Below, piece by piece: positions 18,216-28,672 of a stretch of DNA of 64,000 nt. The notes under the pieces were generated by a model. It saw only the letters and a program-made list of their open reading frames with translations, searched no databases and was not told the DNA's origin. The stretch covers positions 4,092,001 to 4,156,000 of the forward strand of contig NZ_CP096883.1 of assembly GCF_023273895.1 (NCBI RefSeq), given 5' to 3'. Origin of the DNA: Sphingobacterium sp. PCS056 (GTDB lineage Bacteria; Bacteroidota; Bacteroidia; Sphingobacteriales; Sphingobacteriaceae). The position numbers and the translations under genes were made by a program. Positions within the stretch are counted from its first letter, which is position 1. Every line of letters begins with the position of its first letter.

Positions 18216-19385
18216 TTAGCGATATTTAAGACTATCTAGCGACCGGATATCTCCTTTTTGATCCTTACTATAAAAGAGAACCATTTTTCGGCGACATAGG
18301 ACTGGCCTCCCCCCCTGGACGGCAGGAGTCCATCCACAGGCATTTTTTTTGAAAGCGGTAAGTATAACTTCATGACCAGGTTTATCTAAATCTGGACTTT
18401 CTAACGCGGTAATCATACCATCTTTGAGTACGATAAACTGGACCGTGATAGAATCTGTTTTCGTAGTGGAACTGGGTTTAGCCAAAGGGATTCCCGTTGT
18501 GGATGATAATTTCTTGAGATAAAAATTTAAACCTTTGTACGTTGAAGCATCTACTTCTGGCCTGATAAAAATTTGTTCGTCTTTCTGATGAAAATCTGAT
18601 AGATAACACGGATAAACTGTATTTAGAGCCAAAGGATCTTCAAAAATTAAAGTGCCTTTAGGCAAACTCTGTCTATAGCTGTCGTCGAGAATGTGAATAA
18701 CATACCGCTCTCTTTCAGCAAAGCGAACACGGTCTACCTCTATTTTATTAACGGATAAATCGCGAATTTTGAATGAATACAGCGGAAAATGATTTCCAAT
18801 GATCGTACCGATATCATCCTCATTGCGATACTCGTCTTGGGTATTTCGCCAATGGATGATAACCTCTTCTGGCGATAAATCGGTATACTTCTCGATAAAA
18901 TCGGGCAAAGAAATACGGTCTGCAAAAAAATCCTCATCGGAATCCACATGTACAGAACCGCGGTACAGAACACCATTTATCGTAGTATCGTTGGTCGACT
19001 TCACAAGGCTGATATAAGCTTTAATTTTGGTCAAACGGATCTGATAAGGACTGACCTGCCTTCCATTGATGAAATATGCCGGCTGATCAGCATATCGAAC
19101 TGGAGGGGCGAACCGTTGTTCACTATGGAAATATACTGCTCCAGGATAGCGTTGCCCTTCTAGCGTAAGGGGGTATGGAAAAATGTTATTCAGTTGTGCT
19201 TCCGGATTATTGACTAATGCTTCCTTTCCAATAACCTTTCCATTAAGCACAAAGGCATAATGTTCAAATGTCGCATATTTTTTAGGCAACAACTCGGCAC
19301 GATCAGAAGTATTGGAGTATATGGACTGAGAAAAAACCACTAACCCAGATAAAACTAAAATAAAAAGTAGGATATATTTGTTCAT
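18216..19385 (-). CDS. Secreted protein with TonB-C-like C-terminus (paralogue 2)
   Basis: 389 residues from the ATG at 19385, which starts a clean signal peptide (MNKYILLFILVLSGLVVFSQ); a further ATG at 19433 adds 16 polar residues and is less likely. It is collinear with the downstream paralogue, sharing YATFEHYAFVLNGKVI, the EEVIIHWRN segment and a better TonB-C-like end (VQFIVLKDGMITALES...GWTPAVQGGRPVLCRRKM). It is the first gene of the pair. TonB-C-like modules usually contact a partner in the periplasm; the partner here is unknown. Confidence 0.7.
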   Translation of the reverse strand: MNKYILLFILVLSGLVVFSQSIYSNTSDRAELLPKKYATFEHYAFVLNGKVIGKEALVNNPEAQLNNIFPYPLTLEGQRYPGAVYFHSEQRFAPPVRYADQPAYFINGRQVSPYQIRLTKIKAYISLVKSTNDTTINGVLYRGSVHVDSDEDFFADRISLPDFIEKYTDLSPEEVIIHWRNTQDEYRNEDDIGTIIGNHFPLYSFKIRDLSVNKIEVDRVRFAERERYVIHILDDSYRQSLPKGTLIFEDPLALNTVYPCYLSDFHQKDEQIFIRPEVDASTYKGLNFYLKKLSSTTGIPLAKPSSTTKTDSITVQFIVLKDGMITALESPDLDKPGHEVILTAFKKNACGWTPAVQGGRPVLCRRKMVLFYSKDQKGDIRSLDSLKYR

Positions 19386-19540
19386 TGAATACATTTTATG
19401 ACCTGTTCGTTGTTTGCTACACTGCATATTCATCCCAATTAGGATTAAATAGTATCTTTTTGGTTAGTTGCTTCACGTTATATCATTAATCTCCTCCTAA
19501 AATAATACTAAAAAAGTTATTGATCATGATTAAATAAATA

Positions 19541-19566
19541 AAAGCCATTCTTGGCAGAATGGCTTT
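19541..19566 (-). terminator. Rho-independent terminator of the fic gene
   Basis: AAAGCCATTCT / AGAATGGCTTT with a 4-base loop, 53 bases after the fic stop codon in minus-strand direction. The following minus-strand sequence is TTTATTTATTT. Confidence 0.75.
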
Positions 19567-19619
19567 TCATGATCTTGATAAAAGGTGATATATCTTATAG
19601 GCAGTTAAAAATGAAAAGA

Positions 19620-20714
19620 CTACCAATTTAGCTCATAATTTGTGCTTCTGCCACCCGAATCTGCTTTAATTAGAATACCTTTATGAACTAAATCTGTAAT
19701 ATCTCGTAATGCGGTATCAGCCGATACCTTGGTCATCTTTGCCCATTTTGATGAAGTCAGATTTCCTTCAAAATTATCCATTAATTTATTCAACATCATA
19801 CGTTGCCTTTCATTACTGATATGAACACTGTTTTGCATCCAAAAGTGATGTTTTCCCACGACTTTATCTATTATCGTATTCGAAGCAATAATAGCTTCTT
19901 TAAGGCATTTTAAAAACCAAACTAACCAATTGGTAATATCAGAATCTCCTTTTTGCGTTTTCTCTAGAATCGTATAATATTCCTTACGTTCTTGTTTAAT
20001 TTGCGCAGACATACTATAAAAGCGTTGATTGACACCATCCGCTTTCGATAGTTGCATATCTGTCAATGCACGAGCGATACGTCCGTTTCCATCATCAAAT
20101 GGATGTACAGTCACAAACCATAAATGTACAATAGCAGCTTTTAAGACTGGATCTATACTAGAATCCATATTAAACCAGCCTATGAATCTCTTCATTTCCT
20201 CTTCGAGACGTTCAGCTTTAGGTCCTTCAAAGTGTACAACTTCTTTTCCCATTCCTCCCGAAACCACTTGCATATCTCCACTTCTCCATTGTGCTACATC
20301 GATCTTGTACAAGCCACTTCTACCGATTGGAAATAATGCGCCATGCCAACCAAATAATCTTTCTATGCTTATGGTCTTATCTGTAGTCTGTGTAGCATCT
20401 ATCATCATTTCTACCACACCATCAATATGTCGGTCAGATTGTATAAAACCTGAATTATCTAACCCTAATCGAGTAGCTATTGAAGAGCGCACTTGTTCTG
20501 GATTAAGTATTTCCCCCTCTATTTCTGATGATTTCACTACATCTTGTATAAGTGTTTCTAAGTTTGCTTCGTCTTGTAATTCAAATCCTAGCAACTCTAC
20601 TTTTCCTATAAGTTTTCCTTGCAGATGTCTAACTTCGCTTAATAAATTAAGTATCTTATGGTCTTCCCATTGGAAATCTGTCCAATTATGTCGTTCGTGT
20701 ATATAGACTGCCAT
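19620..20714 (-). CDS. fic: Fic-domain AMP/nucleotidyl-transferase (DUF4172 N-terminus)
   Basis: 364 residues. The Fic active-site loop HPFDDGNGRIAR is complete at 204-215, so AMPylation (transfer of AMP from ATP to a protein hydroxyl) is expected. The N-terminal inhibitory motif (S/T)xxxE(G/N) is present as S62-SEI-E66-G67, a class II Fic that is self-restrained. The N-terminus (IHERHNWTDFQW) fits DUF4172. The C-terminal 60 residues form a winged-helix-like domain (STKWAKMTKVSADTALRDI-type), suggesting DNA binding. Monocistronic with its own terminator. Target unknown. Confidence 0.92.
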   Translation of the reverse strand: MAVYIHERHNWTDFQWEDHKILNLLSEVRHLQGKLIGKVELLGFELQDEANLETLIQDVVKSSEIEGEILNPEQVRSSIATRLGLDNSGFIQSDRHIDGVVEMMIDATQTTDKTISIERLFGWHGALFPIGRSGLYKIDVAQWRSGDMQVVSGGMGKEVVHFEGPKAERLEEEMKRFIGWFNMDSSIDPVLKAAIVHLWFVTVHPFDDGNGRIARALTDMQLSKADGVNQRFYSMSAQIKQERKEYYTILEKTQKGDSDITNWLVWFLKCLKEAIIASNTIIDKVVGKHHFWMQNSVHISNERQRMMLNKLMDNFEGNLTSSKWAKMTKVSADTALRDITDLVHKGILIKADSGGRSTNYELNW

Positions 20715-21224
20715 CGCTTCTAAGATTTATGCGGTAAATATAAGCATTATTCACCGCAATAGAAGCGGAGAATATACTATTTAATATCCGCACAAAATAA
20801 GCAGCACAATAGTAGTGTCCATAATATCAACTTATTGAGTCAAACCCCAATGTTATATTGTAGCTTGTTTAGAATCTAAGCTGTGCTTCATCAAAATTTG
20901 AAATATCAGTTGGTTATATTCGGTTAATGATGATCAAAACTAAGACTGGGCGGAATCTGACCTGCTGCTGGTATGTGAGAATATCTGAGCTGATGACTTT
21001 TGAAATATGCAATAACAACCGTTTTGTAAAGAGAGCAACTCATTTCGGACAAGTAAGCATATTACTGTTCAAACAATAGACTATTTTTGATTTTATAAAA
21101 AAAACAACATCATTGACGATGTGGGTTAAAGCGCTATAATTTCATTTTGAAATAACCTTATATTTATATATATTTAATATCAGTTTCGTTACTTTAACCA
21201 AAATAACCTAGGGGTCATATTATA
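20715..21224. other. Intergenic region between divergent fic and sigma genes
   Basis: No gene recognised on either strand. It should contain the promoters of the fic gene and of the ECF sigma gene; I cannot place a convincing -33/-7 pair. Confidence 0.4.
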
Positions 21225-21809
21225 ATGGATGTGAAAGGATTTTCATGTAGTCTAGATGAATTTAATCGCTTTAAATTAGGGGATGAACGTGCCTTCTATA
21301 AGATATTTGAATATTATAAGCCAATCTTGTTCCAACGCATAAGTCGACTATGTCCTTCTCAGGTGGATGCCGAAGAAATCCTGCAGGAGATCTTTATCCA
21401 GTTATTTTTAAAACGCCAGGATATCCCTGACGTTGAAGCAATTTATCCGTTCTTATATATTGTTGCAAAAAGAATGGCTATTTCTGCATTTAGAAAGGAA
21501 GCCGTTCGACAACGCTTTGAATTAACGCAGTATTCCCAATGGGACGAAACACATGACCACTTAGGAAAACAGATTGAAGACAAGGATCTGATCGTGTTTT
21601 TAAATGCAGTTGTTGATCAATTGCCTAAACAACAGCAAGTCATTTTTCGAATGAATAAGATCGATGAACTGAGTTATTCGGAAATATCAGATCAAATCGG
21701 AATCTCAAAAAATACGGTAAGGAATCACCTCGTGGCTGCCTATCATTTTGTCCGTTTAAGGTTAGAGAATATCTTATTTCTTATATTTTTCATAAAAAAT
21801 ATCTTTTAA
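21225..21809 (+). CDS. ECF RNA polymerase sigma factor (SusC/D-type)
   Basis: 194 residues. Region 2 (about 22-90: LFQRISRLCPSQVDAEEILQEIFIQLF) and region 4 (about 125-185: LPKQQQVIFRMNKIDELSYSEISDQIGISKNTVRNHL) are clear. This is the FecI-like class that directs transcription of SusC/SusD operons in Bacteroidetes. The adjacent anti-sigma FecR gene and the downstream TonB-dependent receptor with an STN domain give the standard trans-envelope signalling set. The last 15 residues are unusually hydrophobic (LFLIFFIKNIF). Confidence 0.95.
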   Translation: MDVKGFSCSLDEFNRFKLGDERAFYKIFEYYKPILFQRISRLCPSQVDAEEILQEIFIQLFLKRQDIPDVEAIYPFLYIVAKRMAISAFRKEAVRQRFELTQYSQWDETHDHLGKQIEDKDLIVFLNAVVDQLPKQQQVIFRMNKIDELSYSEISDQIGISKNTVRNHLVAAYHFVRLRLENILFLIFFIKNIF

Positions 21810-21864
21810 CTAGTCCATCTTAGTTTGTGGCGCGATTAATCTAATAGCGCACAATAAATGGAAG

Positions 21865-23082
21865 ATGTCTAAAGTAGAAGCATATAAAAAACTTATCCGC
21901 CAGTTCTATGCAGGTTCCCTTCAGGGAACTGCGAAAGAAAATTTTATTAAATATATTGAAGATCCAGAGTTTTTGGAGGCTTGGGAAGAGTTGATGGAAC
22001 AAGATACGGATGAAAATACTTCGCTTAAAGAGCCTGACGCAGCACAATTATTTGCCAGAATAAAATCCGACGACCGTGTTAAAAATAGTTTAACCGACAT
22101 ACCTGATCGCTCAGTATCAAAAATAAAAATCTTCAAAAGTATAGCGACTGCTGCAATAGTGTTATTACTGGGCACAGCGGCTTTTCTAATTTGGAACCAG
22201 AATGAAAAGGAAATCGACCAAATAGCTCATCTCCAAAATGTAGATACGGAATTAAAGGTTTTACCTGGAACGAATAAAGCACAAATTATTTTAGAAAATG
22301 GATCACGTATTGACCTGGAAAAAATTAAAGGTGATACGGTGATCTCTAATGGTGATTTTGATATTGTGAAAACAGCGGATGGCTCGATATCTTATCGACC
22401 AAAATACCCGGGTAAAGAATCATCAAAATTGGTCCATAATACCATCGTGACACCTGGAGGTGGAGAGTATAGATTGATCTTGCCGGATGGGACAAAGGTC
22501 TGGTTAAATGCCATGACGACGCTTCGATATCCAGTTCAATTTAATAAGGATATTCGAGAGATTGAGATGACTGGCGAAGCCTATTTTGAAGTTGCGAAAG
22601 TAGTGAAGGCTGGTAAACGTGTGCCATTTATCATCCACACAGGATCTCAAAAATTGGAGGTATTAGGAACGGTCTTCAATCTGCAGCATTATGGACAAAA
22701 AATTGTCACCACACTGCTAGAAGGTAAAGTGAAATTAAACTTTGCGGGGAGTGATCATGATGGACAATATTTATCGCCCGATGAACAAGCAACATTTGAT
22801 ATGGCTAGTAATCGGGTCAAGAAAATACAAGTAGATCCTTTCTATTTTTCGGCATGGAAAGACGGAAAATTTGCTTTTGAAAAGACCGCTATTGAGGAGG
22901 TCATGGAAACAATAAGCCGATGGTATGATGTGGAAGTTATCTTTAAGAATGAATTGAAAGATTTCCAGTTTTCAGGAACAATATCTAAATATGAAGATAT
23001 TAATAAACTGCTTCAAACAATTGAACTGGTGGGAGGCATACATTTCCAATTAAAAGGAAGGAGAATTTATGTAATGAAATAA
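21865..23082 (+). CDS. FecR-family anti-sigma factor
   Basis: 405 residues: an N-terminal cytoplasmic anti-sigma part (1-85), one TM helix (about 90-108), the FecR beta domain (about 190-290: VTPGGGEYRLILPDGTKVWLNAMTTLRYP) and a C-terminal DUF4974-like domain (about 330-405) that meets the STN domain of the receptor. It holds the ECF sigma inactive until the receptor signals ligand. Separated from the sigma gene by 55 bases and from the receptor gene by 111 bases that contain a GC-rich imperfect hairpin near 23104. Confidence 0.95.
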   Translation: MSKVEAYKKLIRQFYAGSLQGTAKENFIKYIEDPEFLEAWEELMEQDTDENTSLKEPDAAQLFARIKSDDRVKNSLTDIPDRSVSKIKIFKSIATAAIVLLLGTAAFLIWNQNEKEIDQIAHLQNVDTELKVLPGTNKAQIILENGSRIDLEKIKGDTVISNGDFDIVKTADGSISYRPKYPGKESSKLVHNTIVTPGGGEYRLILPDGTKVWLNAMTTLRYPVQFNKDIREIEMTGEAYFEVAKVVKAGKRVPFIIHTGSQKLEVLGTVFNLQHYGQKIVTTLLEGKVKLNFAGSDHDGQYLSPDEQATFDMASNRVKKIQVDPFYFSAWKDGKFAFEKTAIEEVMETISRWYDVEVIFKNELKDFQFSGTISKYEDINKLLQTIELVGGIHFQLKGRRIYVMK

Positions 23083-23193
23083 TATCTACCATGTGAAAAA
23101 TTTCAGGAGCGTTGCGACCGCCCCTGAAGTTATGTCTTTAGAAAAGACAGTAGGCCGAACAAATCTTAACTTATAAAAACACTGATCAACCGT

Positions 23194-26100
23194 ATGCAAA
23201 AGTACAAAAAAATTCGGTGTGGAATGCCTATGAATTTTAGGCAAACCTACACCTTTAACCCATTGACTATGAAATTGTCAATCGCACTACCTTTATTATT
23301 TGCCACAGCTTTACAAGTAAGCGCCCTCACCTATGGTCAGGGTATAAATTTGAAGAAACAAAATGTTAAACTGGAGACCGTGATCAAGGATCTGCAAAAG
23401 CAAAGTGGTTTCAATATTTTGTATAAGGAATCGCTGGTATCCAATACAAAAAGAATAAATATCAATTATCGTAACGCTCCATTTGAAACTGTTCTGAAGG
23501 ATATTCTTGCTCCATATCAGATCACTTATAAGATGGTTGATAATAACGTAGTGCTGAGCAAGGGACTGCCAAAAACTGCCCCTGCGATCGAAACCCACAC
23601 TCCTGTAGCACTCGTACAGCAACGGAAAATTAAAGGAAAAATTTTAGATGCTGCTGGTCTGCCGCTAAGCAATGTAACAGTCACGGAAAAGGGTACGTCA
23701 AATAAAACCGGTAGTACTGAAAATGGTCAGTTTGAGATCCAACTGTCCGGTAACAATGTAACGTTGCAATTTTCAATAGTTGGTTTCCAGCCACAGGAAC
23801 TTGCTGTAGCGGGTCAGTCGGATGTGATTGTCTATATGAAACCAGCCATTACGGCCATGGACGAAGTGGTGGTGGTGGGCTATGGTGAGCAAAAACGTGT
23901 CAATCTGACTGGAGCGGTTAGTCAGATATCGGGTAAAGAATTTGAGGACAGACCTGTCACCCAATTAACACAGGCTCTGCAGGGAACAATTCCCAATTTA
24001 AATATTGTATTTGGATCTGGAAAACCTGGAAATAGCGGTACTGTAAATATACGTGGTAATACCTCTATCAATGGCGGCGGGCCATTGATCTTGATCGATG
24101 GTATACTGGGCACATTGGACCGGGTCAATCCAAATGATGTGGAGTCTGTGACGGTCTTAAAAGATGCTTCTGCAGCTGCTGTATATGGTGCGCGTGGAGC
24201 TTTTGGAGTGGTATTGGTAACCACTAAAAAAGGCAGTAAAAACGGCAAATCGACTATTGATTATAGTAATAACATCGGATTTACGAAACATGCCACTAAT
24301 ACGGATTTTATAACGAGTGGATATTGGAACGCAAAACTCAATGATGATGCGATGTACAATGCATTGGGTTATCGGACTACCCGTTATACCGATGAAGACT
24401 ATGAAGAGCTATTGTCCAGGGTCAATGATCAGGTTGAAAATCCCGACCGTCCGTGGGTAGTGGTCAAAAAAGATGCAAGTGGTCGAGATATCTATCGCTA
24501 CTATGGTAATTTTGATTGGTTCAATTACTTGTATGACGATAGTAGACCCAAGAGTGAGCATAACCTGTCGTTCTCTGGATCTACAGGAAATACCCGATAT
24601 GCGCTGTCCGGATCGAAGGCCAAAGAACAGGGTATCTTTAATATTGATCCTGATCGGTTTGGGCGATACAATTTACGGGCTAACATCGCTAGTGATGTTA
24701 GAGAATGGTTGACGGTGAGCAATAGTACGCACTTTTTCAAATCATCTTATGACTGGGCAGGATTGGAAAATAATTTTAGTACGGTGGCTAATAACGTGAG
24801 CAACAGTCCAACCTATCATTATCATGCTATGTATGTGCCTCGCAATCCTGATGGAACATTAACGGGATATTCAGGGATCAACAGTTATCCTATTGGCTAT
24901 GGCCTGCATAATGCCCTCGAAAGTGGCAATATGAGGGGGTATACGCGTGGTACTGAGTTTACCAATATGACAGAAGCGGTTGTTAAAATGGGTAAAGGTT
25001 TGAGCGTAACGGGTAACTATTCCTACCGGGAGTATCGATCTGATTATTCTTACAGACAGACCAAACAACTGTACTCCAAATATCCAGGCGTGATGGAACT
25101 GTCTTCGCTTTCGCAGTTAAATCAAGACAAGCTGAGAGAAAGTATGAGTAAATATGTCTGGCATTTTATCAATGTATTTGCCACTTATAAAAAAGATTTT
25201 GCTGATCATCATTTTACAGCTATGGCGGGCTTCAATCAAGAAGATCGTATGTACAAAAGAATCGGCGGAATCGGACAAGATTTGCTTTCTGAAAGTTTAA
25301 ATGATCTAGACTTGGTCATCGGTGAAAAACAATTTGAAGCTGGTGCAGATGAATGGGCGCTAAGAGGTGGGTTTTATAGATTAAATTACGATTATTTAGG
25401 AAAATATCTATTTGAGGTGAGTGGACGATATGATGGTACTTCTCGTTTTCCAAAACATAGTCGTTTTGGATTTTTCCCTTCCTTTTCTGCAGGTTGGCGC
25501 ATCAGTGAGGAAAAGTTTTTCCAACCGTTGAAAAATACGGTCAATAATTTGAAATTGCGTTATTCTTACGGATCGTTAGGAAACCAAGAGGTCAGTACGT
25601 ATGCGTATATCTCATCAATGGGTACTGGACAGATTTCCTATCTTGTCAATGGACAGAAATTGAATGTGGCCAATAATCCTGCGCCTGTTGCCCCTACTTT
25701 GACCTGGGAAGAGATCACAACGAGTAATATTGGTCTAGACTTCAGCATGTTCAACAATCGGTTGGATTTTCAATCAGATCTATACGTACGGCAGACCAAA
25801 GGTATGCTGAGCAGAGGAAAAACGCAACCTGCAGTTTTTGGGGCTGCAGAACCTCAAGAAAATGCGGCCGATCTGAAGACAAAAGGATTTGAAGTTTCTT
25901 TGCTTTGGAAAGATCAATTTGCTGTAGCAGGTAAAGCATTTCATTACTCTGTTCGCGCGATGCTGTCCGATTACCAAGCTGAGATCACAAAATTTGCCAA
26001 TGATGCGGGTCTGTTAAATAACTACTATACAGGACAAAAATTGGGTGAAATCTGGGGGTACAAATACGATGGCCTTTTCAAAACGACCGAAGAGGCTCAG

Positions 26101-26793
26101 GCCTACGCTAAGCTTGTCAATCAAGATCAAATCAACAGAAGGCGTGTGCAAGCTCCTACTGCTGATCTTCGAATGTTGCAAGCTGGCGATATCAAAATTT
26201 TGGACTTGAATGGCGATGGAATTATTAATGCTGGCGATAATACCTTAAACAACCCTGGAGACCGGACCGTCATCGGTAATGATCAGCCTCGCTATTCCTA
26301 CGGGCTTAATTTATCGGCCAACTGGAACGGTATTGATGCTTCGGTATTCCTACAGGGAGTGGGGCGCCAAAATTGGTACCCTAATCTGGAAGCGCAGGCA
26401 TTTTGGTCTGTGTATGCAAGACCGTATGATTCCTTTATCCCGGCTAATTTTCAAGATAAAATATGGTCTCCTGAAAATCCGGATGCTTATTTTCCTTTCT
26501 TGAGAGGTTATACTGCCCAGAATTCGGAATTATCTGTGGCTAATGACATGTATATCCAAGATATAGCCTATTTGAAACTAAGAAACCTGACCATCGGATA
26601 CACGCTTCCACTGTCATTGACAGAGCGCGTACACATCAATAAATTGCGCGTATTTTTTAGTGGAGAAAACCTCCATACTTGGACCAAATTAAAGACCGAT
26701 TATATCGATCCGGAACAAGTGATGACAGACAATACAGGAAGAAGTTATCCTGTAGGACGAGTATTTTCTTTTGGAGTACAAGTTTCATTGTAA
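23194..26793 (+). CDS. SusC/RagA-family TonB-dependent transporter with STN domain
   Basis: 1199 residues: signal region (about 26-48), STN domain (about 52-105, INLKKQNVKLETVIKDLQKQSGF), CarboxypepD_reg domain (about 145-230), TonB-box-like MDEVVVVGYGEQKR (about 222-236), plug (GAVSQISGKEFEDRPVTQL; the SusC signature LIDGILGTLDRVNPNDVESVTVLKDASAAAVYGARGA region at about 300-345) and a C-terminal beta barrel. It imports a substrate across the outer membrane with the SusD partner. The STN domain couples it to FecR. The true start may be the ATG at 23230 or 23269. Confidence 0.95.
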   Translation: MQKYKKIRCGMPMNFRQTYTFNPLTMKLSIALPLLFATALQVSALTYGQGINLKKQNVKLETVIKDLQKQSGFNILYKESLVSNTKRININYRNAPFETVLKDILAPYQITYKMVDNNVVLSKGLPKTAPAIETHTPVALVQQRKIKGKILDAAGLPLSNVTVTEKGTSNKTGSTENGQFEIQLSGNNVTLQFSIVGFQPQELAVAGQSDVIVYMKPAITAMDEVVVVGYGEQKRVNLTGAVSQISGKEFEDRPVTQLTQALQGTIPNLNIVFGSGKPGNSGTVNIRGNTSINGGGPLILIDGILGTLDRVNPNDVESVTVLKDASAAAVYGARGAFGVVLVTTKKGSKNGKSTIDYSNNIGFTKHATNTDFITSGYWNAKLNDDAMYNALGYRTTRYTDEDYEELLSRVNDQVENPDRPWVVVKKDASGRDIYRYYGNFDWFNYLYDDSRPKSEHNLSFSGSTGNTRYALSGSKAKEQGIFNIDPDRFGRYNLRANIASDVREWLTVSNSTHFFKSSYDWAGLENNFSTVANNVSNSPTYHYHAMYVPRNPDGTLTGYSGINSYPIGYGLHNALESGNMRGYTRGTEFTNMTEAVVKMGKGLSVTGNYSYREYRSDYSYRQTKQLYSKYPGVMELSSLSQLNQDKLRESMSKYVWHFINVFATYKKDFADHHFTAMAGFNQEDRMYKRIGGIGQDLLSESLNDLDLVIGEKQFEAGADEWALRGGFYRLNYDYLGKYLFEVSGRYDGTSRFPKHSRFGFFPSFSAGWRISEEKFFQPLKNTVNNLKLRYSYGSLGNQEVSTYAYISSMGTGQISYLVNGQKLNVANNPAPVAPTLTWEEITTSNIGLDFSMFNNRLDFQSDLYVRQTKGMLSRGKTQPAVFGAAEPQENAADLKTKGFEVSLLWKDQFAVAGKAFHYSVRAMLSDYQAEITKFANDAGLLNNYYTGQKLGEIWGYKYDGLFKTTEEAQAYAKLVNQDQINRRRVQAPTADLRMLQAGDIKILDLNGDGIINAGDNTLNNPGDRTVIGNDQPRYSYGLNLSANWNGIDASVFLQGVGRQNWYPNLEAQAFWSVYARPYDSFIPANFQDKIWSPENPDAYFPFLRGYTAQNSELSVANDMYIQDIAYLKLRNLTIGYTLPLSLTERVHINKLRVFFSGENLHTWTKLKTDYIDPEQVMTDNTGRSYPVGRVFSFGVQVSL

Positions 26794-26814
26794 ATCGTAT
26801 AAATCAGTTAAATC

Positions 26815-28575
26815 ATGAAAACGAATAACACGTATATAAAATTTGCGGCATTTGCAGCAGTTCTTCTCTTCAATTCCTGTAACGATCAATATCTGGAGCG
26901 ATACCCTTTATCTGAATTAGCTCCAGAGAACTATTTTCGTACAGCATCAGAATTACAAACCTATACCAATGCTTTTTATAGTGATCTACCGGATGCATTA
27001 GCGATTCACTATAACAATCCCAATCAAGGTGATGATGAGGCCCGGAATACATTAGCTGCCGAATTTCAAGGTACGCGAACGACTCCATCTAGTGGCGGAG
27101 GATGGAGTTGGACGGTGCTGCGCAAGATTAACTTTTATTTAGCAAATTCACATAAATGTGCCGATGAAGGAGCGCGCTTGCAGTATGATGGAGTAGCTCG
27201 ATTTTTTAGAGCATACTTCTATTTTGACAAGATTCAGCGATTTGGTGATGTGCCTTTGTACGAAACAGTAAACGAATTGGATGACCCTGCCATGTTTAAA
27301 GCAAGAGATTCACGAAAAATTGTTTTTGCGAAAGTTATAGAAGATCTTGACTATGCTATCGCAAACTGTCGTGACACGAAAAGTGCGCAGCTGATAACCA
27401 AATGGACAGCCTTGGCCTACAAATCAAGGATGTGTCTATTCGAAGGTACCTTTCGTAAATACCATGGCTTAGGAGATTGGGAAGCCATCTTGGAAGAGGG
27501 AGTAAAAGCCGCTGATGAGCTGATGAAATCGAATACCTATAGTATCTATAAAAGTGACATAAAAACAGCCTATCACGAACTTTTTATTGCAGAGGATGCC
27601 ATTGCTTCGGAGATGATCTTGTCCAGACAATATAGTGCTGCAGTACCGTATGTGCATTCGGCCAATTTTTATATCCTGTCTGCATCTTATGGCCGGCCGG
27701 GAATGGTGAAGCAATTGGTCAATAGTTATTTGATGAAAGATGGCACCCGCTTTACCGATAAGCCTAATTTTGAAAAGATTGGTTTCTATGAAGAGACGCA
27801 GAATAGGGATCCGCGTCTATCTCAGACTATACGTACTCCAGGTTATAAAAGGATCGGTGCTACGACGACATCAGTACCTGATTTTGCAACATCAGTTACA
27901 GGATATCAATATATAAAATATATACTTGCTCCCGCATTTGATGCAGGTCAGTCGACCAATGATATGCCGATCATAAGATATGCAGAGGTATTATTGAATT
28001 ATGCAGAAGCGAAAGCTGAATTAGGAAATTTGACGCAGGCTGATATCGATCGCAGCATCAAACTACTGCGCGACCGTGTGGCAATGCCGAATCTGTTATT
28101 AAGTGCTGCAAACTCCGCTCCTGACCCCTATTTATTGGCAAGTTATCCTCATGTAACCAAAAGTGGACAGACTGGTGCCATATTAGAGATTCGTCGGGAG
28201 CGTCGTATCGAATTGGTTAAAGAAGGTTTGCGCTATCAGGACCTTCTACGTTGGAAAGAGGGGGCAAAGCTCGCTCAGCCATTCTATGGAATGTATTTTT
28301 CAGGAGCTGGAGAATATGATCTGGACCAGGATGGTAAGTTGGACTTGGTTATTTATCAAGGAACAGCGCCAACAAAAAAACCGGGCGTCCAATATCAAAA
28401 ACTGGGAGAACTGGTATTAGAAAATGGCAGCAATGGTGGCCGCATTGTCAATTTACCAGACATTGACAAGAAATGGATAGAATCAAAAGATTATTATTAT
28501 CCGATCCCGACTCAAGAACTTCAATTGAATGATAAACTGGAACAAAACGAGGGTTGGGACAAATCAGGTACCTAG
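26815..28575 (+). CDS. SusD/RagB-family surface substrate-binding lipoprotein
   Basis: 586 residues with a lipobox (LLFNSC, Cys22) followed by the typical LERYPLSELAPENYFRTASELQTYTNAFY start of SusD proteins. TPR-like helices run through the middle; the C-terminal block ...EIRRERRIELVKEGLRYQDLLRWK is the conserved SusD signature. It forms the lid of the SusC transporter 21 bases upstream. The bound substrate is not evident from the sequence. Confidence 0.95.
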   Translation: MKTNNTYIKFAAFAAVLLFNSCNDQYLERYPLSELAPENYFRTASELQTYTNAFYSDLPDALAIHYNNPNQGDDEARNTLAAEFQGTRTTPSSGGGWSWTVLRKINFYLANSHKCADEGARLQYDGVARFFRAYFYFDKIQRFGDVPLYETVNELDDPAMFKARDSRKIVFAKVIEDLDYAIANCRDTKSAQLITKWTALAYKSRMCLFEGTFRKYHGLGDWEAILEEGVKAADELMKSNTYSIYKSDIKTAYHELFIAEDAIASEMILSRQYSAAVPYVHSANFYILSASYGRPGMVKQLVNSYLMKDGTRFTDKPNFEKIGFYEETQNRDPRLSQTIRTPGYKRIGATTTSVPDFATSVTGYQYIKYILAPAFDAGQSTNDMPIIRYAEVLLNYAEAKAELGNLTQADIDRSIKLLRDRVAMPNLLLSAANSAPDPYLLASYPHVTKSGQTGAILEIRRERRIELVKEGLRYQDLLRWKEGAKLAQPFYGMYFSGAGEYDLDQDGKLDLVIYQGTAPTKKPGVQYQKLGELVLENGSNGGRIVNLPDIDKKWIESKDYYYPIPTQELQLNDKLEQNEGWDKSGT

Positions 28576-28672
28576 TAAAGGCTTGATCGAAATCGTATGA
28601 GTAAGGTCGATGGACCTTGCTCCTATCTTTTATATCAATAGAATAGAACTTTTTAATTTTACTTATAATATG

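Noticed and set aside
20029-20706. 225-codon open frame on the plus strand
   Set aside because: It is the antisense shadow of the fic gene, whose protein has a complete Fic motif and inhibitory motif; the plus-strand product is Ser/Cys-rich and unlike any family.
23095-23130. Terminator or riboswitch between fecR and susC
   Set aside because: The GC-rich hairpin has an internal mismatch and no T tract; such weak stems are common in this spacer and do not justify a call.
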